64,000 nucleotides of DNA from Sciurus carolinensis (Eukaryota; Chordata; Mammalia; Rodentia; Sciuridae): NCBI RefSeq assembly GCF_902686445.1, contig NC_062217.1, positions 88,779,758 to 88,843,757 on the forward strand, read 5' to 3'. The notes under the pieces are model-generated. The model ran no database searches. It saw nothing but the letters and a program-made list of their open reading frames with translations, and was not told where the DNA came from. Shown one piece after another: positions 25,380 to 38,129 of the stretch. Numbering within the stretch: the first letter of the stretch is position 1; each line of letters opens with the position of its first letter. The position numbers and the translations under genes are program-made.

Positions 25380-26510
25380 CCTCATCAGGAGGAGAATATG
25401 GTGGAGTGGATCTAGGTAGCATACCCCAATGCCTCCTCAGACCAGAAAGGAAGCAGTTAAAGAACAGCAGACCAGACATGTGGATGACCAATAAATACTC
25501 TAAAACTCAATGTTGGACAGTTTAAGACTTGAAGAGGCTTGGATTTTGGTTACTGGACAGAAAATAAGTATAAAATTCCTTGACCCCAAAATCTGGCCAG
25601 GGTATGTGCATGGGGGGCAGTAACAAAGAGAGAAAGAAGGAGAAGAAAAACCCAGAAGTTTATTTCCTTAAAAACAGCTGAAAAGAAAGACAAACCAAGT
25701 AAAAATGCAACAGGAACAACAATAATCAGTGAAGGATATCAAGCAGTTTAACCCAAATTGTGGTCTGAAAGCCACAAGCCATGGCAGCTCTTTTGCAGAG
25801 TACATAGCTACCCTAGAAGAAATTAATTCAGCACATTTTCTCCCCACCTTCAGGTAATAACAAGTCAAACCAGAAGAAATACCTCTGAAACGGGATATCA
25901 CAATAATCCATCTAAATGGGACTTATAGAATGATCATTGCTAGCAGAAATTTACTGAAACCTCCTCCCCCTCATCATAGACAAGTGGAGTGAAATGGAAC
26001 AGACCCAAAAGCCAATCACTCCCAGGGAAGTGCTGGTCCTAAGTCAATGCTCAACACAACCTCTGGAAGAGATCAGGCAAAGACAGGGGTGGATGCCCAC
26101 AAATCAGTCACAGGCACAGGCAGTGAGAACTCAGATGTGGGGTGGAGGGCATCAATCTCTATCTTAGTCAGCAGAGGGGAAGCAACATACATGAACCATA
26201 ATTGTAGGCAGTGAGAACTCAGATGCAGACAGCCACCAGACTCTGGGACACTCTATGGAAGGTAGTGACTGCACAGTATCCCACAGTAGTCTGAGCAACA
26301 TCCCTGAGCCCTGCATCCTATGCTTCTGCACTGAAAAGAAACAGTCAATGGATCAACACAACCCCTTCTGAGAATGCAGTCTCAGGTACGTGAGATGACA
26401 AACAAGAATCGGCTTGTGAGAAATTCATGGTAACTAAAGAAGTTGCCCCTGTACTCTATCACCTCTAGGAGAATCCATAGTTGAAGAGTTATGGTTTTCT
26501 TCTAAGGGTC
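25380..26510 (+). mobile_element. Probable old L1 5'UTR
   Basis: GGAGGAGAATATGGTGGAGT near 25,389 resembles the start of L1 elements, where an AANATGGCGG-like YY1 site is usual. The next kilobase is GC-richer than its surroundings and holds CAGACCCAAAAGCCAATCAC, TCCCAGGGAAGTGCTGG and a repeated GGCAGTGAGAACTCAGATG-type phrase (about 26,118 and 26,206, spacing about 88 bp), which suggests short promoter-like tandem units. It lies just upstream of old plus-strand L1 ORF2 sequence. It is not similar enough to the E or F 5'UTR to be sure. Confidence 0.5.
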
Positions 26511-26719
26511 TCAAATACTGATGAAATCTAAACCAGAAAGACTAAATAAGATTTTCTCCACCTTGGCATGGATTACTAGAAATAGCTCCAACCTCCATAC
26601 TGATCTTAAATGTATTATTATTCATTTTGATTTGAGAGTTATTTTCCTAGTATTTGATATTGTGTCCTTATCCCATCTGATTGTATTTTGTCTAATATTT
26701 TAAAGCATTAATAAAGAGG
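26511..26719. other. Short AT-rich spacer
   Basis: No recognised feature between the 5'UTR-like sequence and the ORF2-like sequence. Confidence 0.4.
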
Positions 26720-29365
26720 CAAAAGAAAAGAAGAAATATGAATGGTTCAGAAATATATGAAAAAATGTTCAATATCTCTAACAATTAGAAAAATGCAAAT
26801 GAAACCTACACTGAGATTTCTTCTCACACCAAATAGAATGGTAACTATCAAAACAAAAGTAACAATAAATGTTGATACCAAAACCAGACAAAAACATACC
26901 ACAGAAAGAAAACTTCAGACCAATATTCCTGTTGAATATAGATGAAAAATCCTTAGTGAAATATTGGCAAACCACATTCAAAAACACATGAAGAAGATAG
27001 TATACTATCTTGTTGTATAGTGTACTATAATCAAGTGGGTTTCATTCAATGGATGCAAGTTTGGTTCAACATATGAAAATTAATAAATGTAATATACTAG
27101 ACAAAGTTAAGGATAAGAATCCCATGATTATCTCAACAGATGCAGAGAAAACCATTCAACGAAGCCCAGTACCCACTTATGTTCAACACTAAAGCAACAA
27201 GTGAAAGAAACCTCAACATTGTAAAGGCTTTATGTGACAAACCCAAGGTCAATGCCCTACTGAACAGAGGAAAACTGAAAACATTTCCTCCAAAATGAGT
27301 AAAAAGGATGTCCATTCTTACCACTCTTGTTCAACACAATACTTGAAACTCTAGCCAGAGCAAGCAGGTAAGAGATGGAATTTAAAGGGATATGAAGAGG
27401 AAAAGAAGAAGTTAAATTTTCTCCATTTGCTGATGATATGATTCTATAGTTAGAAGCACCCAAAACTCTACCAGAGGACTTCCAGAGCTGACAAATTTAG
27501 CAAAGTAGCAGAAACAAAATAAGCATACATAAGTCAATTCGCTTACTATACTCCAATAATGAATCTGCTAAGAAATCAGGAAAACTACAACACTTACACA
27601 CAAAAAATTCACAGCAGCAAAAGAACTTGGTAATAAATCTAACTAAGGGAGTGAATGTCCTCTACAATGAAAACTGTGGAACACTGAAGAAAGAAAATGT
27701 TTAAAGACCTCAGAACATGGAAATATCTGCCATGTTCTTGGAAAAGTAGAATCAATTTTATTGAAATGGCCATACTACCAAAAGCATTTACAGATTCAAT
27801 AAAACCCCTATTGAAATACCAATTAAATTCATAACAGAAGTAGAAAAAAAGAATAGTTCTTATATTCATTTGGAAGAATAAGGGACCCAGAAGAGCCAAA
27901 GCAATTCTGAGGAAGAAGAGCAATACTGGAAGCATCAAAATATTAGATTTCAAATTATACTACTTAGATGTAATATCAAAAACACCTTGGTACTGGCACC
28001 AAAGCAAAGATGAAGAAAGGAGGAATAGAACAGAAGACATAGACAAATCCAAATACATATAGTTATCTGATACTTGACAGAGTAGCCAAAAATATATGTT
28101 AGAAAAAGGCATCATATTTATCAAATGGCACTGGGAAAAGTCAATACATGTATATGGAAAAATTAAACTAGATCCTATCTCTCATCCGCACAAAAGTCAG
28201 TTTGAAGTGGATCACAACCTGTGAATCAGTTGAGAAACTCTGTACCTGGTAGAAGAAAAAGTAGGCTGTACACTGACATATTGACACAGGTACTGACTTT
28301 CTCAACAAAATATCTAAAATGCAAGAATAAAACCAAGAACCAATAAAAAGGATGGCATCAAATTATAAAAGCTTCTGCACAGCAAAGGAAACAAGAGTGT
28401 GAAGAGTCAGCCTACAGAATGAAAGATCTTTGCCACCTAATCCTCAGACAGTATATTAATATACAGAATATATAAAAAGCTAAGAATCCTTAACACAAAA
28501 AAATGAACATATTAATACAAGGGCTAAAGAACAAAAAAAGCATTTATCGAAAGAAGAAATACAATGACCAATAAATATATAAAAAATGTTCAACATCTAT
28601 AGCAATCAGGGAAATGCAAATTAAAACCACACTGTGATTTTATCTCACTCCAGTCATAATGGCAATTATCAAGAATATAAATCATAACAATGCTGGTGAG
28701 GATGTGGGGGAAAGAGTACGCTCATATGTTGTTGATAGGAATGCAAATTATTGCAACTACTGTGGAAAACAGTAGGAGATTTCTCATAAAGCTAGGAATA
28801 AATAAAGTTAGGAATAAAACCAAAATACGACCCAGCTATTGCACACCTTGATATTTATCCAAAAGAATGGAAATCACCAAGCGTAGTGATACAGCCACAT
28901 CAATGATTATAGCAGCGCAAACCACAATGGTGAGGTTATGAAACCAACCTATGTGCCAATCATTAGCCCACAAATAGATGAATGGATAAAGAAAAAATAT
29001 ATATATGCATGATACAAGTTTAGTCAGTCATTAAGAATGAAATTATGTTGTTTACTGGTAAATGAATGGAACTAAAGACCATCATGCTAAGTAAAATCAG
29101 CGAGGCTAGAAAGTCAAGGATGAATGCTTTTCTCACATGCATAAGCTTAGATCAAAATAAGGGAAAAGGGTGGGGGAATCCCCCAAAAATAAAAGAGAGA
29201 TCAGTGAAATCGAGGAAGGGGTTTAAGAGGGAGGAAGGCGGTATGGGAAATGGGAGGAGTTGCAGAATAAAATTGACCTGACTGTCCTGTGTACATATAT
29301 GAATATAGCACAGTGAATTTTACCTTAATGTATATTTATAAAGCACTAATTAAAAAAACCTATAG
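26720..29365 (+). mobile_element. Old rearranged L1 (ORF2 and 3'UTR)
   Basis: 26,740-26,870 matches a late ORF2 region (AAAATGTTCAATATCTCTAA, ACACCAAATAGAATGGTAAC). At about 26,880 the sequence jumps back to the early reverse transcriptase region (CTTCAGACCAATATTCCTGT) and then runs in normal order: ATCAAGTGGGTTTCATTCAA, the catalytic region TTTGCTGATGATATG at about 27,425, AACAGGCAC-type late ORF2, and a 3'UTR with GGGAAAAGGGTGGGGG near 29,160, ending in A-rich sequence near 29,360. A late-before-early order means two fragments or a rearrangement. All frames are short. Confidence 0.85.
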
Positions 29366-32300
29366 ATAAGTACAAGAAAAACAGAGTAGAGTAAAGGCAA
29401 GAGGGGGAAGGAGGAGAAGAGAGAAAAAGGAAGTAGAAGGGACTGAGTTAGAGCAAATTAAATTCCAATCTTATATAATTAGCTTAAAGTGAATCCCAAT
29501 GACATATGTATTGATAATTCAGTAATAAAAATATAAAATGAAATAGTCTCACCACACTTAATCACAGGACTAACATGAACATCTGTGTTAGTTTGCAGCA
29601 GTGCTTATGCATGTGAGAACTGAATACAGCTTTGTCCACATTTTAGAGTTTGGTCTGAGTATTTAGAAGATTTTGGTACTTGTCCTTTGACATTTGCTCT
29701 CAGGCTTGTCTCCTGTAGAGATCTACATATGTGTAATGGGTTTCTAATGAATGTGTTTCTATAATGAGTGCATTTGATTTGATGAATTCAGTAAAGTAAT
29801 TGCTTTCCAGACTCAGTTATCGAAGTTGCTTACTTCTCTTCAATCCCGTCTTGAGTCACATTAAGAGTCTTCTACATACCAGGCAGTGTGTGGCTGCTTC
29901 TCACCCTTAGAGCATTAGCTGGTGTCATCTTGATCTCTTGGGATTGTCTCCTCTCAATGAATGGGGTGTTTGTCCCTCCCTTTCTTCGCCTTCTCTCTCT
30001 CTCTCCCTCCCTCTCTTTTCCTTTCCAGTACTACTTTCACTAGCAGACTGTGCAAAAGAAACGTGTTCTCTCTCTTTTGTTTCTTTTCTGACAAATCAAA
30101 CTATAATATTTTAGTTCCATAATTTTCTCATGTGCAACTAGTGTATTCTTACACACAATCTCACCTTTTCAATAAATTCTAGGACTTCTTGGACTTATTT
30201 ACAGACTTCTCTCCAAAACGTATTTATAAGAAAAATCTGGCATTAACCCCTCTCTTCAAATGCACATCTTTCTCTTTTGGTTTTGGTTTTGGCATATCTG
30301 TTCTTTTAAAGCTATTGCAAAGCTAGTCCGGGGCAAAAAATTGATTATGGAAGAGAATCTTAATGCTCCCTCCAGAAATGGTGAGCCAAGGGCAACACAC
30401 AGTGCAGTTGGTCAGGAGAACTGACTACTCCCAGCTTGATCACAAGAAGGCTAGGCAATTTCAATCAATCACTGGGCCTCTTTGGATAAGGAAAAGTAGA
30501 AATAATTTTTGAGGAAGAAATAACAGAGGGGAAATATAAATATGAAACAACAATGAGGTGGCATGTTTTAAAATAGAGATGGGTCAAACTTGCCCTCCAT
30601 TTCTCAAGCCTTGTTTAAGCCATAAAGTTGTTTTTGGTCTGGATATCAAAGGTTTAGTGAGGATATTAGCACATATGTTCCTGGTCCCATTCTTCAGCTC
30701 TCATTGACATCTGTATATTCTGTAAAATCTCTTTCCTTGCATTTGGTAACTTATAGTGGGAGACATTGTTATGTACCCCACTGTTATGCTACCCCCAGAA
30801 CATAAAATTAAAAAATAGCATATATTGCAATTCAAATGTAATTTGTATATAAATTTCATAGAGCTAAGGTATGTCAACTCTAATTCATTTGCCCATTATT
30901 TGTACTGTTTAGAATAATTAGAACTTTAGATGAACATCTCTCATCTTCTGCAAATTCAAGCATTAAACTATTCTTGCTATAAATGCCTATATTCTACATA
31001 CTACTACATCTTTCTTTGCCTCTAATGAAGGATAACTCATTGAACTTTTAAAAGGTATAATTTATTTTTGCTTAGAGTTAAATAATAAATTTAAATGATC
31101 TCACGATGATTTTCATTTTTTAATCTTTATGTGACAATGAAGAATTTAAGATGAAATTAACATACTAAATCAGATAAATAATGGCAGCATGAGAAGAGTT
31201 TCATCTTCTTTTAATGACTTTAAAGAAGGGGTTTGGAGAGGGGGGAAATGGATACTAAAATGGAGAAAATCAAAGGCCATGCATAGATGATTTTGTCAAA
31301 ATGAACCCAACAGTATGTAAAACTACAATGCTCTGATGTTAAAAAAGAAAGAAAACCAGTTACTTTTAAAAATATGTGCATAGGTATTGAGTCATTTTAC
31401 TGAAAAGCATGTTAGAAGATATTGTATAAATTATATTTTTAGACACTGGTAACATGCTATATAATCAAGAACGAATGAAATTTAGTGATACACTGCATGT
31501 GTGTGATCATCTTTGAATTTGTGAGGTCTTGAATTTTGGAAGATAAACTTTGGGAATATAAAATAATGTAATAGCATTCTATAATGTAAATAAGAAAATA
31601 TACAGTTTTCTATACACATTTTTTGTATTTTTTTAATGTACAAATGGGTTAAGGTGACAACATACCAAAAATGAGAAGCCCATTACAAAATCAGTCACTT
31701 TAAATAAATGTAATGGATGACTTAAAAAAAAAGAAGGGGTTTGTCTGTTATTTTTTCAGAGCTAAAGCATCATTTTCATATGTTATATCAGGGGTGGATT
31801 CTATCAGCACAGTTTATTATTGATGTCAATATTAATCACCTGACTAGCCAGGCGAGTCTGCTGGGGTAGTGTTTGCCATGCTTCTCATCTGTGAGGACAT
31901 CTTCTTCTGTTTCCACGCTCTGTTCTTTGGAAGAAAGATTCCATTCAAAGCTGCACTTTGTAGGAGATAAAATTTATTTCCGTAAAAGTAAATAAATGAT
32001 TTGTGATAATTTTATCTTGGAAATTGTCTAGGTGATTTTCTTATTTTTTTCAAGCCTTTCTTTGTACAACTATGAACTTGTGATCATTTTATTGTATTCT
32101 ATATAGGTTTAATCAAATACTACTTTATTTTATTGTTCAAATTGTTCTAGTTTTGATTATAGAAAACTCTTGACTCCTGTGATTCTTTGATATACTCAAT
32201 AATGTGTTTATATGTGTGTGTTTTAGGACTTCTTTACTCTCTGGAATTAGAGAATATTGTAGCCTCTTCATGCATATTCTATGCCCCAGTCCTGGAATAA

Positions 32301-33245
32301 TCCATTTTTCAAGGAGTTATGGTTCCTTTTATTGGAGAATTATTAAAAACCAAGACCTGGACACGACAGGGCTCTCTGATACTGGAATGCCATTGATTTT
32401 TGACTAACTGAAGTGATAGAGAAAGAAGACATGTTTATGTATACCAAATTGCAAATCAAATGTAGACATATAACCGTAATCCAGTATCACACAGATCACT
32501 GTGGCTTCTCCTCTCCTCTCCTCTCACTCTCATACTGAGAAACCAGAATTATCTTATCCCATCCTTTCGTTCAGTACTGAATTTTGGGTATATGTTAGAG
32601 GTTATAACCCCTATCCCCTTGAAAAACACCTTTTTCAACTATTGTGAGGTGGTTTTAGTTTCCAAAATTGCTTAGGTGAATCATTTTACCCTCTCCCCTT
32701 TCAGTGAGGGTATTTCATATATTTGTCATGTAGTTTGAAGGTTATCATGAACTGTCTGAGGCCAGCTTAAATTGTATCCCTTGTTTTTTTTTTTTTTTTT
32801 TACTTTTCATGCTGACTGCCTGGTATATACTATCTCAAAATTTTAGATCAATATCATATTCCCAATATGTCTCATTGGACATTTTTGGTATTATTTTTAA
32901 CCCTGATACCTCTAGAATTCAGATTTCTTCTTCACTTCAGGAAAATTTAACAAATTATTAGTATTTAATGTATGCCTCATCTCATTTATCACAAAGCATT
33001 TATTGAACTTTAGTATTAACTGATAGTACTTAAATATTTAGCATATCATATTTCAAGACTGTTTTTTTATGTTAATTTATAAATCTCACATCTGTATTAT
33101 TTTCCTTCTTTTTCATAATTGTATTAGTCTTATTATTGTCCAACCATATTTATAGTGGTTACTTGTTTCTATGGTATGGATGTTATTTTATGGTTTTAAT
33201 CCAATACTACTTTAAGTTTTTGTTCATATAACTCTAGCTTCAAAA
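29366..33245. other. Unrecognised DNA with short simple repeats
   Basis: About 3.9 kb without a gene or confident interspersed repeat. Simple tracts are present: (TC)n at about 29,992-30,008 with CCCTCCCTC, a CTCTCCTCTCCTCTC tract near 32,509-32,524, and T18 at about 32,785-32,802. The frame at 32,204-32,407 (plus, 67 codons) has no domain. Confidence 0.45.
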
Positions 33246-33565
33246 TTGATGTATTAAAACTTAACCCCAATGTAATAGTGTCAGGAGGTGTGTTTCATTG
33301 GGGGTGTTTAGATCACAAGAGCTCTGCCTTCATGAAGGAATTAATTCTGCTATCAAATTCTGCCATATGAGGACATAGTATTTTCCTCTCTGAAGGAATG
33401 CAGTGTCCAGTGTGCCATCTTGGAAACAGAGAGATGAGGTCCTAACCTGTCAGCAACTTGAATTTGTATTTTGTAGCCTCCAGAACTGGAAAAAACTAAG
33501 ATTCTGTTCTTTATAAGTTGTCCAGTCTCAGGTATTCTGATGGAACAGAACAAAAATGAACTCTG
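33246..33565 (+). mobile_element. MaLR-type LTR (MLT1/MST-like)
   Basis: TGATGTATTAAAACTTAACC, CAATGTAATAGTGTCAGGAG, GGTGTTTAGATCACAAGAGC, TCTGCC, GGAATTAATTC, GAGGACATAGT, TGCCATCTTGGAAACAGAG, CAACTTGAATTTGTATTTTG, TAGCCTCCAGAACTGG and TTTATAAGTTGTCCAGTCTC occur in order, which is the layout of a forward ERVL-MaLR solitary LTR. There is no internal or coding sequence. The minus-strand frame at 33,353-33,553 is accidental. Confidence 0.75.
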
Positions 33566-33942
33566 ACAGATGCTCCTTCTGACATGATTATCTGCTAGAG
33601 ATGTCTGTCATTTTCATTAAGCCATGACTTAGGATTGGGCTCAGTGATTTGAGTACTTTACATATTTTCAATTAAGTGACATCTATGTAATGGGGCTCAC
33701 AGTTCCACACATGTTCTATGTAGATCAAAAAACTTGCCAGCTCCAGAAATAAGGTCAACTGTTCTTGTGTTTTATCTCCCTAGACATCCATGACCAGCTG
33801 ACATAATGCCATATCTCACTTACTGTTCAAACATAAGAATGACTACCCTTGTTTTTAGAAGAATCTATTTATACTATAGTTAAAATCATTGCTATGTCAC
33901 TAAATGTAGTTGGATGATGTGCTCAGCAGTAAGTAGCTTGCA
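33566..33942. other. Unrecognised DNA
   Basis: No supported feature. Confidence 0.4.
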
Positions 33943-34006
33943 CAGAAGGTTATGCATGTCTTACCTCAGCAGCATAGAAGGTCGTGCATGTCTTACCTCA
34001 GCACAA
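33943..34006. repeat. Tandem duplication, 32 bp x 2
   Basis: AGAAGGTTATGCATGTCTTA and the following CCTCAGCAGCAT are repeated from 33,975 as AGAAGGTCGTGCATGTCTTA and CCTCAGCACAAC, with only a few changes. Local origin is likely. Confidence 0.9.
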
Positions 34007-34144
34007 CACATAGGAATTCTGCATAAAAGGGTAAACAATAAGAAGACTGTTATCTATCAAGTGTTTTAAGGGAGACTTTCCTGTTAATATTATTCTCCCA
34101 TACCAGTGACCCCAATTCATTTAGCCAATGGAGATTTTGACAAG

Positions 34145-34192
34145 TTACCCTAAAATTAGCATCTTAAATTACCCTAAAATTATATCTTAAGT
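34145..34192. repeat. Tandem duplication, 24 bp x 2
   Basis: TTACCCTAAAATTA begins at 34,145 and again at 34,169, with ATCTTAA following in both. Confidence 0.85.
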
Positions 34193-34300
34193 ATACATAT
34201 ACATATATATCACAATGTAATAAGTAGCTATATGTATATGTTTATATATACATATGAATAATTAGACATTAATCATTATTAATCATTATTCAAAATGTCC
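34193..34300. repeat. TA-rich tract with 10-bp direct repeat
   Basis: ATACATATACATATATATCA and later TATATGTATATG form a TA-rich low-complexity tract. AATCATTATT then occurs twice in tandem (34,271-34,280 and 34,281-34,290). Confidence 0.8.
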
Positions 34301-34889
34301 AGCATAAATTCTTTGAGCCCCATGCTTAACTTATGGGGAAGAATATAGGTAGTTCAAGACAACAAAAATACAATGAATAAAATGAGAAAGAAGGCAGAGA
34401 CAAAGCAATTTTATGAAGTAAAGAAAGACCAGATCAGTTAGAGCAAAGAGCCCATAAAAACAAATGATGAATGTGTAAAGTTTTCTTATTTCCTTTTAAG
34501 AAATCAGAACTTCTTTTCTGGGCAAAAATATTGTTACTACTTAGAACTAACCATGACACTACTATGAATCCTCTACTTGAATTCAACACTAGCCTTTCAA
34601 CAACTCTGCAACCTCCATTACAGCTGTACCTTTTATAGGAAGATTTTAGAAAAGAGGAATTACTGGGAACTGAAGTGAAATGAATTATTTTCCATGAGTG
34701 TATGATTCTGTCAAAAAAAACTCAATATCATATATAATTATGGCACACTAATTAAAGCATAAAGAAATAAATAATTAAAACGATAAAGTATTTAAAAGAT
34801 TTTTAGTTTCAAAAAGTGATTTAGTGCTTAAAACTTCATTAGGAACTAGTACATAAAAAAGTTTTACATTCCTGATTTTTAGATTAATG
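34301..34889. other. Unrecognised AT-rich DNA
   Basis: No supported feature. Confidence 0.4.
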
Positions 34890-34945
34890 ATGTAAGACAC
34901 AGAGATTGGTCTGTGAAATGTAAGACACAGAGATTGGTCTGTGAA
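34890..34945. repeat. Perfect tandem duplication, 28 bp x 2
   Basis: The 28-bp unit that begins ATGTAAGACACAGAGATTGG and ends TCTGTGAA occurs at 34,890-34,917 and 34,918-34,945 without a mismatch, so it is recent. Confidence 0.97.
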
Positions 34946-36299
34946 AACTCAATCCTTAAGAATCATGACTTCTCTCACTACTTTTCCAAAAGCTCATTCC
35001 CATGACCACACAGCAATTTCTGAGATATTTTTTAAAGGATCTTTGTGTGGCAAATTGGTCTCTATGGTCTATTGCTCTGCATATTTGTGTTCATTTTTCT
35101 TTCTTAGTCAATTATGACATAGAATCTCCATGGAAGCAATTTTCAGTAATACTGGAAAAACCACATTCTTAAAAAAGGCACATATTCACACAGAATGTTA
35201 GTTCATAATTACTGAGCCTTTAGCTTTTGCCTGGTAACCCTACTGAGTATATTTTTTTAACTACCTATTTTTGTATTCCTGACCACTCTATACTGCTTGC
35301 TGAGATTCTATAATTTCATTTTATTGCTTAAATTTAGGGTAATGACCATAATGAAATGGTAATAAAATTGGGAGAGTTAACTTATTAAGTACTGCCAATC
35401 ATTTAAACATTTCCCTAATCCTGTTTTGACAACAGATGTAGATAATAGGATAGAGAAGAGAGTATTAGTGTCGTAACTTAGCCTGATTCATTCATGACCA
35501 TTCTGCCCTGCAACCTGTTAGAGCAAAGTCAGGGCAATGTTAATGTATGCCCTGTTTGGAAATACCAACCTGCACCCTGCTTTTCGCAGTCTGTTCCAGC
35601 TGTAACCCAATTAAATTCAACAATTCACAGGTGTTCAGAGAAATGTTTTTGACATAAAACCCCCAGTTTTCTTTAAGACTCTTCACCCTTTTTAATGTTG
35701 GTAAAATTTGAAATATTCTTCCAACAAAACAAGGCACATTTGAAAGTGAAGAAAGATAAAACAAATGAGGAAAAGGATGCTAATAAACTTGAAGATATTG
35801 TCAATAACAAAAGGAAGGACTCAGTCCCAGCTACAAGCCCAAGATATTTAAGCTAAGTGTAAAGGAAAGTAATATTTTCTACATAGAAGAGGATGGAGAT
35901 GAAAAAGCTACTGTTGTGCAATATGTGTGTGGAAACTAAAAAATATAAGAATTTATAGCCTTTTCTTTTGTGGTATAAAATCAGACACCTAAATTTTACC
36001 TCATATCCATAGACACTGTCATTTCTGGTCAATGAGTTAGCTAAGAGTTAACCCTTTCTGGCTATTTCCAACCTCAATTCAGAGTGATTAAAAAAAAAAA
36101 AAAAACACCTAGTGGTTATTCTTTTATTTATAACTAAAACCACTTTAACTCAAAAATGACACAAAAGTATAAGATACTTTTATACTGCATAAATGTGATC
36201 ATTGACTATACATCCAGTCCATGAAGTAGTTTTTGGTAAACCTGAATTTGGAGAGTCATTTCTGTATAAGAGCTTAAGAAATGTGAATTTTGAAGGGTC
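34946..36299. other. Unrecognised DNA
   Basis: No supported gene or interspersed repeat. An A17-type run lies at about 36,091-36,106. The 74-codon minus frame at 35,540-35,764 has no domain. Confidence 0.4.
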
Positions 36300-36430
36300 A
36301 AACCTATTCATTTAGCAAGTATTTATGGATTACATACTATGTGCCAGGCACTCTTTTTGAAGTTGGGGTATGGCAATCAGCAAAACGAACTAAAGCCTCT
36401 GCCCTAGGGAACCTTAAGATGGGTAATAAT
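36300..36430 (+). mobile_element. L2-like LINE remnant (3' end)
   Basis: AGCAAGTATTTATGGATTAC, ATACTATGTGCCAGGCACTC and CCTCTGCCCTAGGGAACCTT follow the conserved L2 3' end pattern (ACTATGTGCCAGGCACTG, CTGCCCTCAAGGAGCTTA-like). An ancient mammalian-wide repeat, with approximate ends. Confidence 0.7.
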
Positions 36431-36744
36431 GCTTAAGCTACTGAATAGTTAAATAATCTATTATGGTAAAGAATGATATGTGCAAATAGGGGGGTAAAAG
36501 AGGAAAATAAAAAGTCCAGCAAATAGAATGAGCTGAACTTTGAAAGGAAAGGATGGGAGGTAATAAAAAGCAAAGTTTACCTACTTATTTTTTCCATAAT
36601 TTCTTATGCTTGTTGGATAAATGCTGTCTGGAATATGAACTATTTATATTTACTGTAATTAGAGTAAGGAAACCACAAATTATATTTGGGTATAATGTTG
36701 AGGATGTTAATAATATTTTTCTGTGCACATGCTTGTAGCAGACA

Positions 36745-36915
36745 CTGCTGAATCCATTTACTTGAATTATTTTATATAATATTGATAAAATCTCTGTGAG
36801 ATATTTAATGCCACTCCATTAATTTTAAAGATCAGGATAACAGGAGTAAAACAAAAATACAACCAATTTACATAGTGTCAAGACTGAGATTAAAACTGCT
36901 TTCTTTAAACCCAAG
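36745..36915 (+). mobile_element. MIR SINE remnant
   Basis: The order ATCTCTGTGAGATATTTAAT, CCATTAATTTTAAAGATCAG, ATAACAGGAG, GACTGAGATTAAAACTGC and TTTAAACCCAAGTCC follows the MIR core (CTATGAGGTAG, CCATTTTACAGATGAGGAAAC, GGGATTTGAACCCAGGTC). Heavily diverged, as expected for a mammalian-wide SINE. Confidence 0.65.
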
Positions 36916-37044
36916 TCCATATATATATATTTTAATTAGGTACATAAGACAGTCAGGAATTTTCAAGTGTTTTACATTTGTTAGTTCATTTTAACTTTTG
37001 AAATAATTCTATGCATAATAAAGGAAATATTTTCTACAACTTTA

Positions 37045-37465
37045 TGATAGCCTGAATAATGGTTCCCCCAAAATATACAAGTCCTAATCTCCAAAATCTG
37101 TAAATCTTGCCTTCCATAACAAAAGAGACTTTTCAGGTGGATTAACTTAAGAATCTTAGAATTTGGAATTTATACTCTATTGTCTGCATGAACTTAACAT
37201 AATCACAAAGGTTCTTATAAACTGGAGGCAATAGGGTCAGGGATAGATGAGACTGTGAAGACAGAAGCAGAGGTTAAAGGGATATAGGGCCATAAGCCTA
37301 GGAAGGCTGACAGTCTTTTGCAGTTGCAAAGGGGAAGATCCTCCAGTAGACCTTCAGAAGAACTACAGCCTTCCCAACGAATTTTGGACTAATGACCTTT
37401 CTAACTATAAGACAGTCAATTGTTTTAAGCCACTAATTTTGTGGTAATCTGTTTTAGCCATGAAA
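37045..37465 (+). mobile_element. MLT1-type MaLR LTR
   Basis: Forward MLT1 landmarks in order: GCCTGAATAATGGTTCCCCC, AAAATATACAAGTCCTAATC, TTCTTATAAACTGGAGGCAA, GACTGTGAAGACAGAAGCAG, AGCCTAGGAAGGCTGACAG, TGTTTTAAGCCACTAATTTT and GTGGTAATCTGTTTTAGCCA. A solitary ancient LTR without coding sequence. Confidence 0.82.
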
Positions 37466-38129
37466 GAAAATGAATGTGGATTTTAGTATTCTGAAATGGG
37501 GTGTTGCTTTAACAATTATCTAAAAGATAAATATGCCCCTGGAGTGGAGTTGGATTCTGGGTAGAGCCTGGAAGAATTTTGACAAGCATGATTGAAATGA
37601 CTGTGTCTTACATCAACTGTTTGCAGAAATATGGATGCTAATGACAGTTTGTGTGAGTGCATAGAAAGCAAGAACCACAATAGTGAAAACCCATAGCATC
37701 CTAGAGAAAGATTAAATAATCACAAAGGTTGTTGGTAGAAATAATGAACATTAAAGACTGCTTGCAAGGGTTCATAGGAAGAGTGAAGATATGTTACTAA
37801 GAAATGGAGGAAGAGGGATACTTTTTATACAAAGGCAGAAAGTTACTTAAGCTGTGTACTACAGTTGTGTTGACAATACAACTGAAAAGCAATGAACTTG
37901 GACATTTATATGAGGTATTTGTTGAAAGCAAAGCCTGGTTTCTCCATCCAGCTATACTAAAATGGGAGAAAAAAAAAAGAGATGAATTGGGCAAAGATAT
38001 ATGAAGCCTAAAGAACCAAGACTGGATGATTTGGAAAACTCTTCTTATTTTATCAATATTGTAAAAGATGCTAAAACTGGAAGATTCATTGTCAGGAAAG
38101 CTTTCTCTATAGAAAGCAAAAGATCAATT
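37466..38129. other. Unrecognised DNA
   Basis: No confident feature. Overlapping short frames on both strands at 37,797-38,004 have no domain and mirror each other. Confidence 0.4.

Noticed and set aside
33943..34945. A CRISPR-like repeat array
   Set aside because: The repeats are two-copy tandem duplications of different sequences without spacers, in a mammalian genome.
33246..37465. A single endogenous retrovirus with two LTRs
   Set aside because: The two LTR-like pieces are of different types with unrelated unique sequence between them and no retroviral coding sequence, so they are solitary MaLR LTRs.
37797..38004. Overlapping small genes on both strands
   Set aside because: Mirror-image frames without domains or signals; coincidence is the simplest explanation.
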